Shown piece after piece: positions 1-9,996 of a stretch of 64,000 nucleotides of DNA. The stretch spans positions 18,212,001-18,276,000 of the forward strand of contig CM057844.1 in assembly GCA_030068075.1 (NCBI GenBank), written 5' to 3'. The notes beneath the pieces are model-generated. The model worked only from the letters and a program-made list of their open reading frames with translations, had not been told where the DNA came from and made no database searches. The stretch comes from Paguma larvata (Eukaryota > Chordata > Mammalia > Carnivora > Viverridae). Position 1 is the stretch's first letter. Every line of letters begins with the position of its first letter. Both the position numbers and the translations under genes were made by a program.

Positions 1-59
1 TATAGCATTGCACTTAAATACATTCCAAAATCAGGAACACATAAGAGGAACATTAATCT

Positions 60-182
60 TCTTTTTTAATTTCTTAAATGTTTACTTATTTTTGAGAGAC
101 AGAGACAGAGTACGAGCAGGGGAGGGACAGAGAGAGATGGAGACACAGAATCCAAAGCAGGCTCCAGACTCTGAGCTGCCTC
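60..182 (-). mobile_element. Carnivore tRNA-Lys SINE, truncated
   Basis: Antisense tail, CT-rich middle (read as GAGAGACAGAGACAG) and part of the body; it stops at CTCTGAGCTGCC, so the tRNA-like head is missing. Confidence 0.85.
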
Positions 183-596
183 TTTTATTGTTTCATTAAT
201 AAAACTTGGGCTTTTGGCATTTAGTCAAGATATCATCAGGATAAGACTGGAAAGATTTTTACATTTCATTTTCACACTGACAGAAAGCTAACAAGGCAGT
301 AAGGAAATTTTGGTTTTAAATGTTAGTGGGTTCAATCTCTTGCATGTTTGGTCAGCTTAGTGTTACCATTCTAAATCAAAAAATTTAAAAAGTAGAGAAA
401 TTGATCGAGACGGTGGAAGAAAAGAGATCCTTTGCCTTTTGGGAGTCCTCTTTCCCAAACTAGTGAGTAAAGCAGATTTTCACAGTTCTTTTCCATCACC
501 TGTTAGTGACACAAAGTAGTTAAAAGCCACATGGTGATAGACTCAAGGAAAGAAGAGACAAAAAACAGAAAAAGTATGGTCAATTTAAATCAGCAG
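183..596. other. Unassigned non-coding sequence
   Basis: I see no coding potential, RNA gene or recognisable repeat here. Confidence 0.5.
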
Positions 597-801
597 GGGA
601 GCCTGGGTGGCTCAGTCAGGTAAGCATCTGACTCTTGATTTTGGCTTAGGTCATGATCTCACAGTTCATGAGACTGAGCCCTGCATCAGGCTCTGTGCTG
701 ACAACATGGAGCCTGCTTGGGATTCTCTCTCTTCCCTCTCTCTCTGCCCCTCCCCCACTCATGCATGTTCTCTTGCACTCAAAATAAATAAATAAACATT
801 T
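597..801 (+). mobile_element. Carnivore tRNA-Lys SINE
   Basis: Nearly full length, from the head (GCCTGGGTGGCTCAGTCAGG) to AATAAATAAATAAACATT. Confidence 0.93.
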
Positions 802-829
802 AAATCAATCAGTCAGTGGTCAGCAGACT

Positions 830-1113
830 ACAACCCACAGGCCCAGTCTGGCTCACTATCAGTTTTTCGTATTGGCCTCCAAGCTAAAAAATGGTTTTTA
901 CATTTTTAAATAGTTGGAGGGTCAAGCAAAAAAAGAATAATTTTATGACACATGAAAATTACATGACATTCAAATTGCCCTGCCCACAAATGAGGTTTTA
1001 GTGGACTACATACAGTATTGTCTGTGGCTGCTTTTGTGCTATAGCAGAGTTGAATAGTTGTGGCAGAGACCATGTGGTCCTTGAAGCCTTAAATATGTGG
1101 TTTCTGGCCATCT
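830..1113 (+). mobile_element. Ancient nonautonomous DNA-transposon relic (hAT-like)
   Basis: Starts CAGTGGTCAGCAGACTAC and contains the recognisable internal words ATTGTCTGTGGCTGC and GTTGAATAGTTGTGGCAGAG of an old mammalian DNA transposon found at high copy number. I do not commit to a subfamily name. Confidence 0.6.
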
Positions 1114-1932
1114 AAGAGGTGTGCTGACCATGGAGCCAAGTAAAGTGGTGAGAGGGATTGTAGAGTGAAAGGAGCAGGAGAGCAGCACTTCGGAGCAGCC
1201 CCAGCAGGGAGCCGGTCTGGAGCCAGCAGCAACAAAAGATGTGAAATCCAGAGCTCCTTTATGGTCCTCCAGACCAATGCACAGAACTTGACATGGTTGA
1301 CCCCTTTCCTTACGACAGTTTTCTTGCTTGGCTTCTAGGACATCACTCTTCTGGTTTCCCTCCTACCTTTCTGGCTGTTCTTCCTCTCTGTTCCATCTCT
1401 GTTGGTGGTTCCTCTTCATCTCTGAGATGAATGTTTAGAACAACATTGGCCTACACCATGGCTTAGCAATTGCACTGTTCCCCACCCCCCACTTTTTTTT
1501 TTTTCTTTTGTCTACACACTGCTAGGTGTAGGCTCTTGAGGGATTTGGGATCTGATCAAAGAAAAAGATATGACCATAAGGTGGCAGTAGCACCCACATG
1601 CCTTATGGAATGATGGTACTGCTCTGACAGGTTTGCAAGGGAGGGGATACTGTTCAGTGGGGAATCTGCTTAGAAGCTACACCATGGGGTTTGCTTCACA
1701 GAAGGGGAGAGGGCAGGGAACCCCTAGGGAGAGGGGATTTGGAGAGGGCCCTCTCTCATCTAGGTGGAGTCTCTGGGTCTGACAGCTCTGAGGAACAGAG
1801 TCTTACAAGGCTTGCGGTCTTGTAATTAATGGTCAGCAGATTCTGAGAATACGCTGAAGGTATGCAAAGCAGATGGACCTTAAATGCCTAAAAATTTGCT
1901 TATTTGGGCTCTGTTTAAAATAAGTGGGTGTG
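1114..1932. other. Unassigned non-coding sequence
   Basis: Unique-looking sequence with a T run near 1493-1504. No gene is evident; short open frames here lack any recognisable domain. Confidence 0.5.
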
Positions 1933-1933
1933 T

Positions 1934-2142
1934 GGAGTGCCTGGGTGGCTCTGTTGGTTAAGTGTCCGACTCTTGATTTTAGCTCAGGTCATGATCTCAC
2001 TGTTTATGGGATTGAACCTTGAGTTGTTGGGCTCTGCGCTGACAGTGCAGAGCCTGCTTGGGATTCTCTTTCTTCTTCTCTCTGCCCCTCCCCCACTCAC
2101 ACATGTGCTCTCTCTCAAAATAAATACACTTGAAAAAAATAA
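1934..2142 (+). mobile_element. Carnivore tRNA-Lys SINE
   Basis: Full-length copy with head GAGTGCCTGGGTGGCTCTGT, CT-rich middle and AAATAAATACACTT tail. Confidence 0.92.
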
Positions 2143-3009
2143 TGGATGTGTAAATTTTGAGTTTGGCACTGATAGGCTTTTGAGCTAACAGTTCTCAGGC
2201 TACAGTGAAGAAAGGCACAGGAGCCGTCTTTGGCTCATTTATATGAACAATAGGTGATCTTACTCAGTTTTCAGGATTCGTTTGTTTTTATTGTGATATA
2301 ATTGACATCTAACATTATATTATGACATTATGTAATATATAGTTTCAGGGCTACAACATAATGATTCAGTATTTGTATACACATACTGAGAAATGATCAC
2401 CCACAATAAGTCTACTTACCATCTGTCGCCATACGTAATTACAAAAATTTTAAGATTTATTCTCTTAGCAACTTTCAAATATGCAATACAGTATCATTAT
2501 AGTTTCCACACTGTACATTATATCCCAAGGACTTACTTGCTTTGTAACTGAAAGTTTGTACCTTCTGACCCCTTTTACTCATTTTGCCCACTCCCCAGCC
2601 CTGTTCCCTTCTGGCAACCACCAATTTATTGTCTGTATCTACGAGCTTGGTTTTTTGGTTTTGCTTTGATTTGTCTTGTTTTTTTAGGTTGCACATATAA
2701 GTGAAATCATACAATGTTTGTCTTTCTCTGATTTATTTCACTTAGCATAATGCCTTCAAGATCCATCCATGTTGTCACAACTGGCAAGATTCCATTCCTT
2801 TTTGTGGCTGACTAGTTTTACATTATACATTTATATATATATGGATATATATATACACACATATATATTATGTGTATATGTATATATATTATGTCTATTT
2901 GCTTGTATATATATAAGATATATATAAAACATCTCTTTTATCCACTTATCCAATCAGTGGACATTAAGGTTGTTTTCATATCTTGGCTCTTGTAAATAAT
3001 GCTGCCATG

Positions 3010-3403
3010 CACATATATACAATGGACTACTACATGGCAATGAGAAAAAATGAAATCTGGCCATGTGTAGCAACATGGATGGAACTGGAGAGTATTATGT
3101 TAAGTGAAATAAGTCAGTCAGAAAAAGACAGATACCATATGTTTCCACGAATAGGTGGACTTTGTGAGACTAAGCAAAACCCAGGGGGAGGGCTAGAGGG
3201 GAAAGGAAAAAAAGACACAGAGAGGGAGGGAGATAAAACATAAGAGACTCTCAAAGACTAAGAACAATCTGAGGGTGAGGGAGGTGAGGGAGGTGAGGGA
3301 GGGGGGAGAGGGGGTGACGGATATTAAAGAGGGCACGTGTTGGGATGAACACTGGGTGTTATATGTAAACCAATTTGAAAATAAACTATTATAATGAAAA
3401 AAA
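3010..3403 (+). mobile_element. Carnivore L1 3' end inserted in the older L1
   Basis: Encodes the end of ORF2 (a YTMDYYMAMRKNEI-like motif), then a purine-rich 3' UTR with GAGGGAGGTGAG repeats, the words GATGAACACTGGGTGTTATA and a poly-A tail. It is flanked by a 15-bp target duplication, AATAATGCTGCCATG, at 2995-3009 and 3404-3418. Confidence 0.92.
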
Positions 3404-3765
3404 AATAATGCTGCCATGAACATGTGGGGGGGTGCACATATTTTTTTCAAATTAGTGTTTTCATTTTTTTTCCAAATATAAAAAAGTGAAATTACTGGAT
3501 CATATGGCAGTTCTATATTTAATTTTCTGAGGAAACTCCATACCATTTTTCACAGTGGCTGCACCAATATCTATTCCCACCAGCAGTGTATGAGGGTTCC
3601 CCTTTCTCCACATCCTCATCAACACTTGTTATTGTCTTTTTGATACTAGCCTTTCTGACAGGTGGTTTTGGTTTGTATTTCCCTGATAATCTGATTAGTG
3701 ATATTGAGCATCTTTTCATGTGCTTATTGGCCATCGGTCAGTCTTCTTTGGAAAAATATCTATTC

Positions 3766-4304
3766 TCCTGGCACAAGAACAGAAACTCAGATCAATGGAA
3801 CAGAATAGAGAACCCAGAAATGGACCCACAAACATATGGCCAACTAATCTTTGACAAAGCAGGAAAGAATATTCAATGGAATAAAGACAGTCTCTTCAGC
3901 AAGTGGTGCTGGGAAAACTGGACAGCAAGATGCAGAAAAATGAACCTGGACCACTTTCTTACACCATACACTTAACATCCATTTCAAAATGGATGGAAGA
4001 CCTAAACGTAAGACAGGAAGCCATCAAAATCCTTGAGGAGAAAGCAGGCAAGAACCTCTTTGACCTTGACCACAGCAACTTCTTACTTAACACATCTATC
4101 TCTGGAGGCAAGGAAAACAAAGCAAAATGAACTATTGGGACCTCATCAAAACAAAAAGCTTCTGCACAGCGAAGGAAACAGTCAGCAAAACTAAAAGGCA
4201 ACTGATGGAATGGGACAAGATGTTTGCAAATTACATATCAGATAAAGGGTTAGTATCCAAAATGTATAAAGAACTTATCAAACTCAACACCCAAAAAAAC
4301 AAAT
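3766..4304 (+). mobile_element. Plus-strand L1 ORF2 segment within the antisense L1
   Basis: The plus strand encodes ORF2-like stretches ([54 protein letters not shown]). Neighbouring L1 sequence on both sides is antisense. It has no 3' end or poly-A. See the finding on its origin. Confidence 0.85.
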
Positions 4305-4631
4305 ATATGTCCTTTGCTTTTGGTGTCAAATCCAAAAAATCATCACCAAAACTGATGCTAAGGAGCTTACCATGTATGTGTGTGTGTTTAGGAGTTTTAT
4401 GGCTTCAGGTCTTACATTCAAGTGTTAAAGCCATTTTGAGTTTATTTTTGTGTATAGCATAAGACAGTGCTACAGTTTCATACTTTTGCATATGACTATC
4501 CAGTTTTCCTAGGACCATTTATTGAGGACACTGTCCTTTCTCTATTGTGTGTTATTGGATTCTTTGTTGTAAATTAATGAACCATATATTACTGGACTCT
4601 CTAGTCTGTTCCATTGATCTATATGCCCAGG

Positions 4632-4770
4632 GATTTTTTAAGTTTTTTTTTTTTTTTCAGAGAGAAAGTGTCTGTGCGAGCCTGCGTGTACACCTGTATG
4701 AGCAAAGGAAGGGCAGAGAGAGAGGGAAGGAGAGAATACCAAGTAGGCTCCATGCTGTCAGCACAAAGCC
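4632..4770 (-). mobile_element. Carnivore SINE, truncated
   Basis: A poly-T run, then antisense CT-rich middle and partial body, ending at CTGTCAGCACAAAG. Antisense L1 sequence resumes right after it. Confidence 0.8.
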
Positions 4771-4834
4771 ATATATGTCTGTTTTTATGCCAATACTGTA
4801 CTGTTTTGATTACTATAACTTTGTAATATGGGGT

Positions 4835-5003
4835 TAAAAAAATTTTTTTTACATTTCTTTATTTTTGAGAGACAGAGCAGAAGCAGGCTCCAGGCTCTGA
4901 GCTCTCAGCACAGAGCCTGACGTGGGGCTCAAACTCACAAATCATGAGATCATGACCTGAGCCAAAGTCGGATGCTTAACCTACTGAACCACCCAGGCAC
5001 CTC
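4835..5003 (-). mobile_element. Carnivore tRNA-Lys SINE, inside old L1
   Basis: Antisense copy ending AACCACCCAGGCACCTC, with the purine-rich middle shortened. The flanks TAATATGG/ATAATATGG suggest a short target duplication. Confidence 0.88.
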
Positions 5004-6339
5004 TATAATATGGTTTGAAATCAGGGATGGTGGTGCCTCCAGGTTTCCTCTTTCTCAAGATTTCTTTGGTTCTCTGGGGTCTTTTGTGGTTTCATACAAA
5101 TTTGGGGATTGCTCATTCTATTTCTGTGAAAAAATGTCATTGAAATCGGATGGGGATTGCAATGAATCTATAGATTCCTTTGGGTAGTATAGACATTTTA
5201 GTATTAATTCTTCCAGTCTGTGAGCACAAAGTATCTTTCCATTTATTTGTGTCTTCTTCAACTCCTTTTATCAGTGTCTTAATTGTTCTCAGTGGCATCC
5301 TTCTCTTATTCCTGATCTTAGAGGAAAAGCTTTTACCTTTTCACCATTAAGTATGATGTTAGCTATGGTCTTGTCATATATGGTTTTTATTATATTGAAG
5401 TATGTTTCTGTATACCTACGTTTTTGAGGATTTTTATCATAAATGGATGCTAAATTTTGTCAAATGCTTTTTCGACATCTATTGGCATAATCATTGGTTT
5501 TTATCATTCATTTTGTTAATGTGGTGTATTGCGTTAATTGATTTACAGATGTTGAACCATCCTTACATCCCTGGAATAAATCCCACTTGATCATGGTGTA
5601 TGATCCTTTTAATGTAATGTTGGATTCAGTTCACTGAGGATTTTTGTATCTATATTCAGTAGTGATATTGGCCTGTCATTTTCTTCTGGTGTCCTTGTCT
5701 GGTTTTGGTGTTAGAATAATACTGGCCTCATAAAAAATGAGTTTGGAAGCATTTCCTCCTCTTCAAACTTTTGGAACATTTTTCAGAAGGATTGGTATTA
5801 ATTCCTCTTTGAATGATTGGTAGAATTCACCAGTGAAACCTACCAGGTTTTTGATGACTGATTCAACCTACTAATTAGTAATTGGTCTACTCAGATTTTA
5901 TAATTCTTCATAATTCAGTCTTGGAAGGTTGTATGTTTCTAGGAATGTACCCATATCTTCTAGGTTGTCCAATTTGTTGGCATATAATTATTCACAATAG
6001 TTTCTTACGATCCTTCATATTTCTGTGACGTCAGTTGTAATGACTCCTCTTTCATTTCTGATTTTATTTATTTGAGCCCTCTCTCTTTTTTTCTTGGTAA
6101 GTCTAGCTAAAAGTATGTCAATTTTGTTTATCTTTTTAAAGGAGCAGCTCTTGGTTTCACTGATTTTTTTCTATTGTCTTTTTAGTCTAATTTCATTGAT
6201 TGCCACTCTGATCTTTGTCATTTCCTTCCTTCTACTAACTTTGGGCTTCATTTATTCTTCTTTTTCCAGTTTTAAGGCTTTAAGTGTCATCTCTGTGATG
6301 ATGACTCCCACACTGTCTGGAGCACAGTCTTTTTTCCCT

Positions 6340-7020
6340 TGAGCTCCAGGCCCATATACCCAACTCAACACCTCACATTTCAGACTTAACATAGCCCAAT
6401 CTGATATCTTCCCTCCTTAGCCAGTCTCTCCTGCAGGCCTCCCCACCTCTGCCCTTCCCCATTGCTCAGGCCTAAAGCTTTCATCCTGGACACCACTCTT
6501 TCACTTATGCCACACCAAATCCTTCAGCCTTACCTGTCCTCTGTCTTCAAAATAGTAGTTTGACTACTTCTCCCTACCCCCCAGTGCCAAATCCTGGTTC
6601 AAGCCATTACACCGACCCACCAGGATTATTACAATGATCTCCTTACTGGTTTTTGAGTTTGTGCCCTCACTTCCCTACAGCCTTCTCTCAACCCAGGAAC
6701 TGGAGTGTTGTTATCGTGTAAAGGAAATCATGTCAGGCCTCTGCTGACAACTATCCAGTAGCAAAAGCAAAAGTCCTTACCAGGCTGTACAAAGCCCTGT
6801 GTGATCTGGCCGGTGCCACTTTACTTCCTATTTCCTCCACATGGGCCTGCTTCCTCTTCTTCAAACATACCAACCACATTACTGTCTCAGGGCCTTTGCA
6901 CTTGCTATTCTCTCTGCCTGAAGTGTCCTTCCCCCAGGGGTCCACATGATTCACACCCTCACTTTTTTTTAGGTGTTTCACTTTCTCACTGAGGCCTATT
7001 ATGTATCCAAGTGGCTGGTT
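6340..7020 (+). mobile_element. L2 LINE fragment
   Basis: Matches the 3' part of the old mammalian L2: words such as TGTGATCTGGC, CTCAGGGCCTTTGCACTTGC and CACTGAGGCCT in order. Open frames across it are ancient coding remnants or chance. Confidence 0.75.
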
Positions 7021-7297
7021 TCTGGGCTACAGAGTAGTACTTATTTCAGTTAATTATTTAAGCCCTGAGATCTCCCAATTATAGTATATTTTACAGTGAT
7101 ATGTTGTACGTTTTCATTTCGTAATGTTAGGACACTTTCTCCCCTCCTGTTCCATCACAGTGCTTTAACTCCTCCGTGGTAAAACTTTAGAGACCATGAT
7201 GATTAAAATATTCAAATAGGAAAAGAACATTAAGTACAGGTAGTTACATCTGCAGAAGGGTGTGAGAGGAGATGGCTAAAGGCCATTTGTTTCTCAT

Positions 7298-7768
7298 AGT
7301 ATTAGATACCTAGGGCTGCCCTAACAAAAGACCAAAATCTGATTGACTTAAAACAATATAAATGTATTGTCTCACAGTTCTGGAGGCCAGGAGTCCCAAA
7401 TCAAGGTATCAGCAGGGCCATTTTCCTCCTGACAGTTCTAGGGAAGAATTTTTCCTCTTCCAGCTTGTGGTGATCCCAGACGTTTGGCTGGTGGCAGCCC
7501 ACCTTCAATCTCTACCACCATCTTCATATGGCCATCTTCCCTCCAAGTTTATATCTTCACATGACATTCTCCTCTGTGTATCTATATCCAAACTTCCCTC
7601 CCCTGATAAGGACACTGGTTGTATTGGATGGGGGCCCACCCTAATGACCTCATCATAACTTCATTGCATCTGGAGAGATGATTTTCAAATAAGGCCATAT
7701 TCAGAGGTGCCAGGGGTTAGGTCTTCAACATGTCATTTTGGAGGACACAGTTCAACCCATAATACCCA
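7298..7768 (-). mobile_element. MLT1-type LTR (ERVL-MaLR), antisense
   Basis: Reverse complement shows the MLT1 hallmarks in order: GAACTGTGTCCTCCAAAAT, GACATGTTGAAG, GAGGTCATTAGGGTGGGC, CCAGAACTGTGAGACAATA, then GGGCAGCCCTAG. This is a solo LTR with no internal region visible. Confidence 0.88.
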
Positions 7769-8098
7769 CTATCCACCTTTCAGGACTACTTGATGTTTTG
7801 CCATTAACATATACTACTTTGATTAAAAGCGGAAAAAACAGTGGCCTGGGTTTGTCTTAAATAAATGATGAGTTCGTCTTAAATAAATGGTGGCATGGCA
7901 TCCCCCATGCTGGCACCATGGGTCAGGTGGGATTCTCTTCAATGTCTCCTGTATCCTTGACCTGTGCCTACACATTCTCCTGCTGTAAAGAGTTTGCAGA
8001 CTAAAATGAAAGGATGCGCTAGTGCACAGGACATCCACCGGAGGCCAGGACCATGCAGTGTAGGCTCCATCTGCCAGCAGCTTCTCATGAGCAGCACC

Positions 8099-8148
<50 letters not shown>

Positions 8149-8334
8149 CTTGCCAGCCTGGCATTTGGTGCACTGCAGTGTTTTGCCTTCTCTTATCCAG
8201 TGAATAAACTCCTATTCATCTTGGACCCTTGGAACTTCTTTATTAGGAAGTGATTTTGTTTTCTACTGAACTGCAGTAGAGAAAAGGGAGAAACATTGTT
8301 GTGTCTATTGCAATGTGTTAAGCGTTTTTTTTCT
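7769..8334. other. Unassigned sequence with a TG microsatellite
   Basis: No gene is seen. A (TG)n tract occupies 8101-8148 and creates spurious open frames of alternating Cys/Val or His/Thr. Confidence 0.6.
8101..8148. repeat. (TG)n microsatellite
   Basis: About 24 uninterrupted TG units, so length is likely polymorphic. Confidence 0.97.
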
Positions 8335-8373
8335 TGTTCTGTTTTTTTCATTTTTATTCATTTTGAGAGAGAG

Positions 8374-8405
<32 letters not shown>

Positions 8406-8572
8406 TATGAGTGGGGAAAGGGCAGAGAGAGCAGGAGACACAGAATCTGGAGCAGGCTTCAGGCTCTGAGCTGTCAGCACAGAGCCTGACATGGGGCTCG
8501 AACCCATGAACCATGAGATCATGACCCGAGCCTTACTTGGACACTTAACCGACTGAGCCACCCAGGTGACCC
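8335..8572 (-). mobile_element. Carnivore tRNA-Lys SINE with expanded (GA)n
   Basis: Antisense, ending GAGCCACCCAGGTGACCC. Its CT-rich middle has grown into an uninterrupted GA run at about 8380-8405. Confidence 0.9.
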
Positions 8573-8689
8573 TTGAGCATTTCTTAGTAACTTGTATCAA
8601 GATTCAATAACACAAAAGGTTACAATGGCAATGCATGAAACTGTCTTTGTATTATTTGCCATAATACAAGCTTGGCTTTGGATGGTTTC

Positions 8690-8900
8690 TTAGGTTGAGG
8701 TCCCCCAGAAGCCAACCCTGAGATCAGAAGTTGAAGACAAGCAGTTTATTTGGGAGACAATTCCAGGAAACACCAGTTGAGGTTACCAGTAGGAAAGTGG
8801 GACACGGAAATAAAGGCAGCCTATAAAGCTATTTTACCAACCAGGTCACTGCTATGGCACCTGGGGCTCCATCCTCTGGGAGACACCGCTGGTGAGGAAT
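8690..8900 (+). repeat. Ancient interspersed repeat, copy A
   Basis: Words CCCAGAAGCCAACCCTGAGA, GCAGTTTATTTGGGAG and CCAGGAAACACC match, in order, the repeat at 49925-50160. I recognise it as an old mammalian repeat but not its family name. Confidence 0.5.
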
Positions 8901-8969
8901 GAAATGACAGGTAAAAGAAAGAAGAGGACATTCTCCACCTGTCTTGCTGTAGGAAGCTGGCTGCAAGGT

Positions 8970-9165
8970 CAGTGGTAGCAGCCAACATTTCCTGCACCAT
9001 GCCATAGGCCAGGCACTATTCTAAGTGTCTTGCATACTGATATCATCCTCATAACAACCCAGTGAGGCAGATATCCTTATTTTGCTGATGAATTTGAGGG
9101 AAAACAACTTGTCCCAAGTCATACCGTTACTTAGTAACAGGGCCAGAGCCCTGTCTTCTTACAGA
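8970..9165 (+). mobile_element. MIR SINE
   Basis: Core GCCAGGCACTATTCTAAGTG, then CCTCATAACAACCCAGTGAGG and the 3' part CTTGTCCCAAGTCATACC. Confidence 0.85.
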
Positions 9166-9599
9166 GTAGAAATCAGACAGGCCCTGAGGATCCAGGGATC
9201 TGTCTGGACCAGCCCACATGTTCCGATTTCCAGTCCAGAGTGCTTCCCATTATCCAGGCTCTCTCCTTGGCTCTGAAAAATGACCCTTAGCTTGCTATTC
9301 CCAGAGCTTTCCAAATAATAGGATTTAAAAAGTAATGTCTTATGATCATTTTTGAAACAGCTTCTTCAAGTCTACTTAAACTTTCTTCATCCTGGGGGAA
9401 CAGATATCTTTTCTTGAGCTCTTTCACTTTATATCCTGGACATTCTTTTACTTCAAAGTTTTGCTTTTTTTTTTTTTTTTCCCATTCTGCACCCAAAGAC
9501 CAACAAATCCTAGTGCTATCCTCTCAAATTTACTTTAAAGAGTGGATTCGAAAATCACACTCCACCCTGAGACGCCCAAAGGAAGCTGAGAACATGAAG

Positions 9600-9912
9600 C
9601 TTTGGCCTCTGATGAATCTTTTATTATTTCAAACCAAGACAAACATTTTTTTAAGGATGATAGCACAATCATTGTCACAAGCATGTTAATATGTCTATTT
9701 TGCGAGAAAGGATATGCTACAAGTCATGCTATTCGTATTTTCAATAGCATTCTGGCAAAAATTAAAGCATTTCCAAATTGTGTTAACATTTAATGAATAG
9801 TAAATTCTACTTTCTGCTCTTGGGTAAATAAATGGTGTCTTTCAGTGAAGTGGGTGGAAAATAGATAATGTGAGGGCTGCTTTTTAAAAACTGCCCTTTG
9901 CTCCAACGACCA
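9600..9912 (-). other. CHGB: CHGB 3' UTR (probable)
   Basis: About 310 nt of unique sequence follows the stop codon. On the minus strand there is an ATTAAA at 9789-9794 and a canonical AATAAA at 9620-9625, so cleavage near 9600 is likely. The 3' limit is inferred from the signal only. Confidence 0.6.
9620..9625 (-). terminator. CHGB polyadenylation signal AATAAA
   Basis: Canonical hexamer on the minus strand, about 290 nt after the CHGB stop codon. It is the best candidate for the main polyadenylation signal; ATTAAA at 9789-9794 is a weaker alternative. Confidence 0.55.
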
Positions 9913-9996
9913 TCAGCCCCTTCGGTTACCACTGAACTTCTCAGCTATTTTCTGTAGTTCCAAATCCATCGCAGCCAAGTTTTCAAGTTCTTTTTC
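9913..9996 (-). CDS. CHGB: CHGB exon 5, C-terminal coding part (secretolytin region)
   Basis: Encodes 27 residues, [20 protein letters not shown] then FSGNRRG, followed by TGA. The acceptor is TTTTCTAG|GAAAAAG, in phase 0 with exon 4. The last part corresponds to secretolytin, the C-terminal antibacterial peptide of chromogranin B. The tail GNRRG is longer than the human ending (QRG). Confidence 0.95.
   Translation of the reverse strand, partial: EKELENLAAMDLELQKIAEKFSGNRRG

Larger units (their letters stand above)
2278..6310 (-). mobile_element. Old L1 element in antisense orientation, interrupted
   Basis: Read on the minus strand it gives, from the 3' end, an old-type L1 3' UTR (2278-2997), the ORF2 C-terminal region (3419-3765; [10 protein letters not shown] and the Cys-rich [12 protein letters not shown] area) and then the reverse-transcriptase region (about 4310-6300). 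Many stops and frameshifts show it is dead. It is broken by a younger plus-strand L1 3' end (3010-3403), a plus-strand ORF2 segment (3766-4304) and two antisense SINEs. An internal deletion is likely near 5290. Confidence 0.88.

Noticed and set aside
2983..4462. Open frames that look like reverse transcriptase
   Set aside because: They are degraded L1 ORF2 pieces, not host genes.
7823..8203. Open frames with long His-Thr or Cys-Val runs
   Set aside because: Produced by the (TG)n microsatellite.
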